A DNA stretch of 64,000 nucleotides from Erythroxylum novogranatense (lineage: Eukaryota > Streptophyta > Magnoliopsida > Malpighiales > Erythroxylaceae): the NCBI GenBank assembly GCA_029891385.1, contig CM057229.1:2480001-2544000 (forward strand), in the 5' to 3' direction. Positions 56,401-64,000 of the stretch are shown piece by piece. Position 1 is the first letter of the stretch, and every line of letters starts with the position of its first letter. The position numbers and the translations under genes are program-made. The notes beneath the pieces are model-generated. The model searched no databases. It saw nothing but the letters and a program-made list of their open reading frames with translations, and was not told the origin of the DNA.

Positions 56401-57584
56401 TTACTAATACTAGAAACTATTTCGGTGCATATTGTCTCCGGACGACCTAGTAATGTAAACATATTTATGACTCCTGATGCTGGGTGCCGTTAACTTCTGT
56501 TTTGCAGCCTCTTTTCATATGTTATCTATAGGAGGAAGCAGAATCTCATCATCCAAGGTAATGTAACATTTAAGTTGGAAGAATCAGTCGACTCAAGTAT
56601 CTAACTTGGTAACTTTCTAAATTTATATTTTGGTAAAGGTAACTAGGCTTATTATGCATCCAAGTATTAATTTAATACATATTCATAGAGGAAAAAATTA
56701 GTTTTATTTTAAATTTAATAGATTAAAATTAATTTGTTTGAATTTAAATTAAAAATAATTTTAATTTAAAGTTAATGAACTAAATTGACTTTAATTAAAC
56801 TTGAATTTAAATATTTGAATTGGTATGGTGGCACGAAGGAAATTTGTTAATTTATTTGATGTCATTAACCAGAATTTTGCAAATGAAGCAGGCATCTTTT
56901 CTTAGTCGGTCCAACAAAAATTCTGTGCCGTCACTCAACAAGCATGGATCAGGCAATGTACGTTCATTTGTGTTTGAAAGAGATGATAGCAGAAGCTCGG
57001 CGTCACCATCAGAGGAATCTTCAGTTGAGGTAAGCTTTCTGTAAAAGATATTTAACTAGCCTAGCCAAGTTTGTGCAAGTTTGAGAGGTCTGCCCCAGTT
57101 ATGTTGGTCCTTCCGCGAGCTTTCCTCTAGCCATTGCACAGTAGAGATAGGAGTTTTCTCCATTCATTCAAGTCATTACTTGTAGCCGAGTCAAAGGAAA
57201 ATTATGTGAATTCGACCGGAATATGCGTTGATGAATTTTTTTCGTCACTTGAGCATTACAAAGTCATTTGTCAGCGTAACAAGTGCCAAATTCGTTGCTT
57301 TTTCTTCCTCCTTGCAGATCCAGACACAGAATAGATCGAGAAAAACTACTTTGGCCAGGTTTAGTGGTACACAACTTGGATCCGACAGTAGTCAAAACCC
57401 TAAAAATGGCCGACAAACAAAATCTGGTCCCTCTTTACACGAGATCTTAAGATGCCCTTCTCTGAAATCAAGCAATTTCAATCGTGGCACAGTGATTGGC
57501 CATGTCGAAGCCATATATGCCGCTTTCAAGTTGGATAAGAATCTCCCAAAGAAAGATTCTAGCGTATCTATTAGAACCATGTAG
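53495..57584 (+). CDS. Claspin/MRC1-like DNA replication checkpoint mediator
   Basis: Eleven exons with matching phases: 53495-53986, 54098-54155, 54253-54352, 54441-54645, 55013-55066, 55155-55294, 55587-56154, 56259-56373, 56508-56557, 56892-57029 and 57318-57584, giving 728 residues. A second ATG at 53504 could also serve. The protein is highly acidic and serine-rich at the N-terminus (DSEEEFPLFSDAEKSPSP). It has a basic helix LERRNRLKELRVESQRLLR, then KPISSILEKIRKRKLEV. An MRC1-like region in exon 7 follows (YDEEDNDKENVDP, an acidic stretch, LKDMITQYEEKPADEEMR, VPRNIVRMNMKKAKEMISQM). Plant proteins of this look are annotated as MRC1-domain proteins; in yeast and animals the relatives link stalled forks to checkpoint kinases. 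Exons 6 and 9 are short and set mainly by phase, so are less sure. Confidence 0.78.
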
Positions 57585-60093
57585 CGTTGCTGCTCCTGCT
57601 GCTCAGAACCTCAGGTTCATTACTTAAATCTCATTCATGGTGGTGTTTGTTTTCTTAATTTTATTTATGTACAATAATGAGACGTAATGCCTGCATTAGG
57701 GCCAGTAAATACCAACTTGATTGTCCCTGGTCGTAAAAAAAAAAAAGAGTTGCGGAGATTTTGTCGCATCAAGCTAGAGATGGATTTTAAGGTAGTGTTT
57801 GACATTCTCTCCTCTTGAGACCGGAGATTCAAGACCCTCAATCCTATAGTTTGCAGCATTCATCTGATGCTCACTGAAAATTGTACTGTTGTTTATTGAC
57901 ATATCTATTAAAAGAGCAACAGATAAATTGACTGGATGATTAATTATGCTGGGCAGTTGATTGACGATATTACTTATTTTAATACCACACTTATAAAGTG
58001 CTGCTTGATCCTTTTAGAAGATTTTTCGGGAATCTCTTTCCTTCCATTTATTATGTAGCATGTATTGTTTGCTGCCCTTTTATCCCCAAAAAAAAAAAAA
58101 AACGCTATACGTTCAAGGCGCATCAAATTGCTCTCTGACGTTCCTCGGTCCATACTAATGACTCGAAGTCCCAAAGTAGAGGTTCTATATCACTAACGTT
58201 ATGTATGTTGGTGTGCATTGCTCTTAGGTGTACTAAACTCGCAAATGCTATGTTTAGATAAATTCTTATGATTATATAATAACTCATAATTTGTTTGATC
58301 GGATATATTTATTTAATAAATTATTTGATATTATTGAATTAAGGATATTAATGAGTTAAATTAGTTTGAAGCTTGCGTTAGTCTTAAATTAAAATTTGAA
58401 TTAATTTTTAAGTTTAAATTTGACTTAAAACTTGAAGAATTTTAATTTAATTTATTAATTTTAATTAGACTTGAATCTAATCATTATTCTTATATTTAAC
58501 TGAAACAATTTTTGTTACTTGTTGCACACTTTATGAGTTTAGCAAAAAATCTTTAAAAATATGTTTAATTAAATATTAAATTAATTGAAGACTTATTGTG
58601 TGTGCGATATTAAGTAGTTAAATTTTAAATAATTTAGAATTCATGTAATTTTATTGGAATTAAATAGGATTAATAGTAAAAACATTTACTCAATTTATAA
58701 TACTAATTTGAATTTTAAAAGTAATCATAAATTGTTTTAATTTAATTTTAGTAAAATAGACTGATGATAAATTCTTCTTTAATGTGAAAGGTTGTATAGT
58801 TAAATATGACCCACCTTTAATAATTTAGAATTTAAAGGTGATAATGATAAGCTTTATAATCGATGGAGGAAGAAAAAAATTAGAAAACAACATCAAAGGA
58901 AAATTCATTGAATCCCAACCTACCCACCAATTTTCCAATCAAAATGATGATGATGATGATCCTGATTTTCAATCTTGGATTAGGATTAAGAGTCCAATAC
59001 CAAGACTTTAGAAATATACGAGAATTACTTAAAAGTTGATGACAAGGAATACTTGTTCCAACCAAAGTTAATTTCCAAACATCCTTACCTTGTTATTTCT
59101 TTTTTTTTTTTAAAGAGAGAACAACAAAAATTACATGTTAAATTTTGAGGGAGAGACCTCTAACGTATTCTTTAAGAGGATAGATATGCATTCGCTGTGT
59201 GGATGCTCAAGATTGATAATCCTGAATGAAAACTAGGAGGTGAAATGGGTAAGTCAGTCCACACAACGATTGTCCTCCCGATAACTATGTTGAATGAGTA
59301 CAAATCAGTTTCGGGAGAGAAGGTCACGGGTACCTGCCAACAAAAAATTATTCATATCAATCAATGTATGAGAAAAGGTAAGTAGGTTAAGAGGTTCTTA
59401 GGAGTCCACTCCTAAAATGACGCGTTAGTATCTAAGGGACCAAGCTAAATTAAGGTCGGAGTAGATTCCCTAAAATTTAGCAGTAAGAAAAGACTTTCCT
59501 TCTTTAGAGAAACAAATTAATAATAATAATAGAATTATCTCTAATTACAAAAAACTTTTTATTATTTAGGAATAAAATTACATACTGCCAGATCTTATTT
59601 TATTGTAGAACTTCGAACTACGTGCAATTGATGAATAGAATCGTCTCTAATCCTTGTAATTACTTCTAATAAAACTGTGACGTCAGATACTGTTGATAAA
59701 ACTCTCATCCTACAGACTACAAAAGGCCACCAAAATGCGTCAAGTTAGAATCGACTGTAGAGGATAACTTCCTCTAGTTTCAGCAGACAAGAAGAACCGC
59801 TTTTAGATACACAGCACACAAGTTTCGCCTGATGAAACCTGGTTTCTTGCCCTAAGACACATTTTACTGTACGGACCTAAGTCAATAAATCCTCAAAACA
59901 CAGCATCAACCTGATCCAAAATCCCCATTTTTCGTAAATTAGATGCGTTCAATGAATCTAACAAAACATTCCTTCTAAATCTTTGGATCCGGTTATCAAA
60001 GATCTACTATTCCACGCGTGCCACGTTCGAAGAATTATATGCCAACGATCATACGCTGGAATTCGACGGTCTTCGACTTCGAGCTTCTCTTCA
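57585..60093. other. Intergenic region between Claspin-like and NERD1-like genes
   Basis: It begins with the Claspin-like 3' flank. A-runs at about 57736 and 58087 and AT-rich DNA at 58250-58800 follow. A stretch of mixed composition at 59100-59480 may be an old repeat that I cannot name. The final 300-400 bases should be the NERD1-like promoter and leader. Confidence 0.5.
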
Positions 60094-62031
60094 ATGGCTG
60101 CAAAACCCCATCAAGGCAAGTTCTTCATTTTGGTTTGTTTTCTCTTCATTTTGGGTTCTCAACCACTTGGAGCTTTTGCAAACTCTAGTTCAGTCCCAAC
60201 CCATCAAGAACCGGAGGAGGCTGCAAACGAATCCAACCCTCAAGACATTTTATTACAGAGACTTGAGGAGTTAGTGAGGAACCTAAGTGATTTAGTTGCT
60301 AAATTAGAGCCCAAATTGTTGGAGTATCCTAAGACGGTGACTTTAGATAGTCAAGAGAGTCAAGAACGGGATAAGACTGATAGGAGAAGGAAAGTGAGTG
60401 GTGACGAAATGAAAGGAGAGAGCAAAAACAGAGATGGAGAGAAGATGAGAGCTGTTTCGGTCACTAAGTTTAGTCCTTTATGGTCTGAGAGATTCCATTT
60501 TGTTTCTGCGGTGAAATTGGATTCTGATGCAACTTGTATTGATGTTTTGCCATTTCGAGACTATGAGGGGCTTAACAAGTATGTTGCTGTTGGGGATGAT
60601 AAAGGGAGGGTTTATGTGTTCTCAAGCAGTGGGGATGTTTTGGTTGAGTTTGACACGAAATGCGATTCACCGATTACGGCTATGACTTCCTACTTGTCTG
60701 TGTATAAGAATGAGAGTTTTGTGGTGACTGGGCATCAAAATGGTGAGATTCTGATGCACAAAGTTTATGAGAGTTCAAATTGGGAAGAGTTAACATCTCT
60801 CTTTATGGTAAGTGTTAGTAAATTTGCCTTGAATAAAAATGGTGATGAAGGTTATGCTATTACTATCTTGGAAATGCACCATTTCGGGAGATTGAAATAC
60901 GTTTTGTCGTCGGATGCTAATGGAATGATCCGGGTTTTTAGAGAAAATGGGACCATTCATGGCTCTGCCATGCCAGTTAGCAAACCATTGGCATTCTTGA
61001 AGCAAAAGCTTTTGTTCTTGACGGAGAATGGTGCGGGTTCGTTGGATATGAGGACCATGACGGTCAGAGAATCCGAATGTGAAGGATCGAATCATTCGCT
61101 TGTTCGGAGTTTTGCTTTTGATTCTACTGAGCGATCTAAAGCATATGGATTTACATCAGATGGTGATCTGATTCATGTGTTGTTATTAGGGGATGCGATG
61201 AACTTCAAATGCAGGGTTAAATCCAAAAGAAAAGTCGACTTGCTTGAACCAATTGCGTTTAAATCGATTAAAGGGTACTTACTTGTTGTGAATCAAGAGA
61301 AGGTTTTAGTATATAATGTTTCTTCTCATCATTATGTAAGGGCTGGTGGACCTCGCCTACTCTTTTCTGCTGGTTTAGATGAGATCAGATCATCATTTCT
61401 TAATTACCAAGCAACAGAAGATGATTCTAATTGGAAAAATCCGATACCCTTGATAGCAGGTGATCATGAAAAGCTGATTATTCTCGGACTCGGGAATGGG
61501 TTTGTGGGTATATACCGCTCGAACCTCCCGATATTTAAAGGAGAATTCAACACAATGCTCTGGACAAGCCCTGTGATTTTCTTCTTAATCTTCCTGTTTG
61601 GAGCCTGGCAATTCTTTGCTAAAAAGAGGGAAGCACTTACATCATGGGGACCAGATGATCCCTTTACCTCCAATCCTGCTAGAACTGGAGTTCCACTGGG
61701 TTCAGCTTCATCATTTGTCGAATCATCTTCGAGAAATGCTGATGTTATGGACTTAAGAGCCGGTGGTTTGAGAGGTCCACCGAGGAGGTACCTTTCTCCA
61801 TCACGGTATCCTGGAGGGGCAACTGCTCCTTTTAGACCGAGTTCTGCCGACACCAACACGGCTTCTTTTAGACCGAGTTCCACTGACGCCAATGCGAGAT
61901 CAACTTCGGTCGATCCTAATTACAGAGCACCTGCAGAGCTTAAATATAGGGGTCCAACCCTGGAGTCCACAGGTTTTCCCAAAAGAAGGGAGAGCCTGTA
62001 TGGAAACAGTCAAGTTGATGATGGCAATTAA
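60094..62031 (+). CDS. NERD1: NERD1-like plant membrane protein
   Basis: Intronless, 645 residues. The start was placed at MAAKPHQGKFFILV because a signal peptide follows at once (hydrophobic core about residues 9-25, FFILVCFLFILGSQPLGAFA). The in-frame ATG at 59983 would bury it behind 37 residues. A charged linker with coiled-coil potential leads to a large lumenal part with beta-propeller-like repeats (YVAVGDDKGRVYVFSSSGDV, FVVTGHQNGEILMH, YVLSSDANGMIRVF, LLVVNQEKVLVYNV). One transmembrane helix follows at about 491-511 (WTSPVIFFLIFLFGAWQFFA), then a basic, Ser/Pro-rich tail. The layout matches Arabidopsis NERD1 (annotated earlier as an FG-GAP repeat protein), a Golgi-associated protein that works with the exocyst in root cell growth. 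The identification is from memory of the family; the frame is intact. Confidence 0.82.
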   Translation: MAAKPHQGKFFILVCFLFILGSQPLGAFANSSSVPTHQEPEEAANESNPQDILLQRLEELVRNLSDLVAKLEPKLLEYPKTVTLDSQESQERDKTDRRRKVSGDEMKGESKNRDGEKMRAVSVTKFSPLWSERFHFVSAVKLDSDATCIDVLPFRDYEGLNKYVAVGDDKGRVYVFSSSGDVLVEFDTKCDSPITAMTSYLSVYKNESFVVTGHQNGEILMHKVYESSNWEELTSLFMVSVSKFALNKNGDEGYAITILEMHHFGRLKYVLSSDANGMIRVFRENGTIHGSAMPVSKPLAFLKQKLLFLTENGAGSLDMRTMTVRESECEGSNHSLVRSFAFDSTERSKAYGFTSDGDLIHVLLLGDAMNFKCRVKSKRKVDLLEPIAFKSIKGYLLVVNQEKVLVYNVSSHHYVRAGGPRLLFSAGLDEIRSSFLNYQATEDDSNWKNPIPLIAGDHEKLIILGLGNGFVGIYRSNLPIFKGEFNTMLWTSPVIFFLIFLFGAWQFFAKKREALTSWGPDDPFTSNPARTGVPLGSASSFVESSSRNADVMDLRAGGLRGPPRRYLSPSRYPGGATAPFRPSSADTNTASFRPSSTDANARSTSVDPNYRAPAELKYRGPTLESTGFPKRRESLYGNSQVDDGN

Positions 62032-63287
62032 CATCAGTTCCACCATTATCATGTGTTGGAATTACAGATCCTTTGGGGCCGGCCATTGTTGTACCTTAAT
62101 TCCTAGTTTTTTTTTTTTCGAAAGTCCTCACTACCTTACTTCCTAGTTGTTTAAGAAACTAATAAGAACATGAATCCTGCCTGCTTCAACCTTTTGAAAA
62201 TCGTATCTGCACCATACGTTAGTTTTTAGTGATTCCTCTGTAGCTTCTTCCTTCCAAGTTCATTTTGCCTCTCCAGGATACTGACTTGCACAAGCCTTGT
62301 CAAGTCTGAGATAAGCCCATATCCACATTACTCGTCTAGTCTTTTTTCACTTTAGTCCTTATATTTTTAAAAATCACTATTTTCTTTTATATTGTTTTAA
62401 GTATATCAGAAATCTTTTTATCGTTAATTTTCATTTTCGTTTAAAATTTAAATTTTAATACGATGTCATTTTATCTTTTAACTAGACAGAAAACTAGTAA
62501 ATATTATATTAAAACAAATAATAATCTTAAATATAATAATTTAAATAATAAAATGTCAACTTACAGGTAAAATAACAATAATGGTAGAAATTTTACTGAG
62601 ACGCGGGATTTATGAAGTTTCATTAATAAACAACTTTACTGTTAACATTTTATTTGATAAAAATAAAATTTCAACTATGCTTTAAAAAAGATTAGCATAG
62701 ATAATTTAAAATTTTATAATTAATTAAAGAAAACAAAATTAGGTCAAAACAATAAATGCTAAATTAATTAAAGATTATTAAACTAAATCAAACTAAAAAT
62801 TAAAATTGAACTGAAAAATAAACCGATCCAAAAAATTTTAATGTTAAATTAATAAAAACCGGTTTGTTTTGTAAAGTATCTTATAACAACGCGTGCTAGT
62901 GCTACATCATCCAATTTCCTAAGACTAACATCACCCAATTTCCTAAGACTAAGTTAGTCATCAAAGAGCACTATAACGAATGTTCAAACTTGACAGCAGA
63001 GGAGAGCCTCCAAAAGATTCTTATCTTTTTTCCCTTTTGGCCCTTACATTCTTTTAATATTCACATCTAACCATCAACAGCCACGTGTTGAAATTCCATT
63101 CGCACTTCAGATTCAGACACAATCCAAGAAAAGGTCGTTAAGAATCAGCAATTAATTTCCTGAATAATCCCATCAGAGATTAAAAGGAAAATTAAAAAAG
63201 CATAAATCTTTGGATTGATTGACCTTAATTTGCTTGGAAAAAGGAAATAAATTTGATAAAATGGAGATTTTATTAAAAAAATTTTGG
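62032..63287. other. NERD1-like 3' flank and AT-rich intergenic region
   Basis: The first 200-300 bases are the probable 3' untranslated region; the remainder is AT-rich. A 24-base tandem repeat with two copies (62904-62927 and 62928-62951, core CCAATTTCCTAAGACTAA) is present. No gene is seen. Confidence 0.6.
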
Positions 63288-63288
63288 T

Positions 63289-63300
63289 GTGCATATAAAA
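63289..63300 (+). promoter_or_regulatory. TATA box of the gene at the right edge
   Basis: TGCATATAAAAG is followed after about 30 bases by pyrimidine-rich leader-like sequence, then a GT donor-like ATGGTAAGCC at 63531-63540. Confidence 0.5.
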
Positions 63301-63324
63301 GTGATTAGTTGTGATCAATGAGAA

Positions 63325-64000
63325 TCTGGATGAACAAAATCTTCCTCCAAGTTTCTCTCTTTTACGCGATGAAACTTCCCCACTTTCATCGACGTAGAGG
63401 AGAGAAACTCTTGAACACGGATTGAAGCACATCAGAATCAGAATCCAAAGTAGAAAATTTTGTAAGATTGTGCGTCATACAGTGGCTATGGCGGAGAAGG
63501 AAGGTGCACGTGTTTTGGACGATTCTTGACATGGTAAGCCATCGAAAGGACCACTTGTCTTCTTTCTTCTTCCACTTTTAATTTTTAATCTTAGTCTAAG
63601 TTCTGACTCGTTCTTGTTGAATGAGAAATTGGGTTTACTCCAAGATTTAATTTTTGTAACGGATATTTAGTAGATTTATTAAAAAATCTATGTCATTGTG
63701 GGTGCTTACCTTTTAAAATTAGGGGTTTGAATTTTGATGAATTGTTTAGGTTAAATTGATGTCGCTGTCAGGTACCGAACTCTACGCAATAAACAAGAAG
63801 GGGGAAAAAAAGCCTCCCTTGTTTGGTTTAACCAAGGCCTTGTGCGTATATGTGTCTCTTTTCTCATGTGTTTGAGAAGTTTAACCACCACCAGAGAGCG
63901 GGGCTCGTTTCGTCGTCTCTTATCTACTGCTAGAAGACAAATTCTGAAAACTCTATTTTGCTCACGAGTTTTTTGTTTGTTAAATTTGATCCGAACTAAC
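63325..64000 (+). other. 5' leader of a gene running out of the window, with small upstream ORFs
   Basis: After the TATA box come three short ATG frames: 63369-63425 (MKLPHFHRRRGEKLLNTD), 63488-63529 (MAEKEGARVLDDS) and 63759-63875 (MSLSGTELYAINKKGEKKPP, then about 18 more residues). A donor at 63534 and an acceptor at 63771 would make an intron of about 238 bases and remove the third ATG. One frame is open from 63772 to the window end (includes KKASLVWFNQGLVRICV and RRLLSTARRQILKTLFCS). I recognise no family. The main coding region is probably beyond 64000. Confidence 0.4.

Noticed and set aside
59983..60093. 37-residue N-terminal extension of the NERD1-like protein
   Set aside because: It would place an unrelated sequence before a clear signal peptide.
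1..64000. CRISPR array, operon or bacterial origin
   Set aside because: Tandem repeats here lack unique spacers of equal length, genes have spliceosomal introns, and all protein families are plant nuclear.

Overview
This is a nuclear genome window from a flowering plant, most likely a eudicot. The evidence is short GT-AG introns, plant-specific protein families (EXA1, OEP24, OVATE, DUF620, NERD1), AT-rich intergenic DNA and dense plant-type transposons. No tRNA, rRNA or CRISPR was seen. The species cannot be named from the sequence alone.

Left part (1-19 kb): an AT-rich flank with MITE and SINE relics leads to a complete ten-exon gene for an EXA1/PSIG1-like GYF-domain translation regulator (2504-10660, +). 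Then come a short membrane-protein gene (12.6-13.2 kb, -), a non-coding unit that looks like a box C/D snoRNA cluster (about 14.3-15.4 kb, -), a decayed LINE tail (15.4-16.3 kb, -) and a three-exon DUF620 gene (16.9-18.35 kb, -).

Middle part (19.5-48 kb) is mostly mobile DNA with readable nesting. A long L1-type LINE (19.56-28.17 kb, +) was split by a 2.7 kb solo LTR with a GTTTC duplication. A PIF/Harbinger element (28.87-37.05 kb, TTA duplication) carries a broken DDE transposase, a Myb/SANT-like gene and an extra small gene with an RNase H1 N-terminal (hybrid-binding) domain plus a membrane anchor; a deleted hAT element sits inside it. An OVATE-family gene (38.95-39.9 kb, +) lies between this and a copia element with 284-288 bp LTRs (40.2-45.8 kb, TATTA duplication). 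After that come about 2.4 kb of AAT/ATT-rich DNA with two GC-rich hairpins.

Right part (48-64 kb): a tRNA-like SINE, a three-exon gene for the plastid outer-envelope pore protein OEP24 with an upstream ORF whose stop overlaps the main start codon, another MITE, an eleven-exon Claspin/MRC1-like replication-checkpoint gene with E2F-type sites in its promoter, an intronless NERD1-like membrane protein gene, and at the right edge a TATA box and leader of a further gene that runs out of the window.

The host genes form no operon. The strongest candidates for something little described are the snoRNA cluster, the extra hybrid-binding/membrane gene in the Harbinger element, the stop-start overlap before OEP24, and the hairpin doublet in the AAT-rich tract. 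Exon borders were read by eye from GT-AG sites, frame continuity and remembered family sequence, not from transcripts or database searches.
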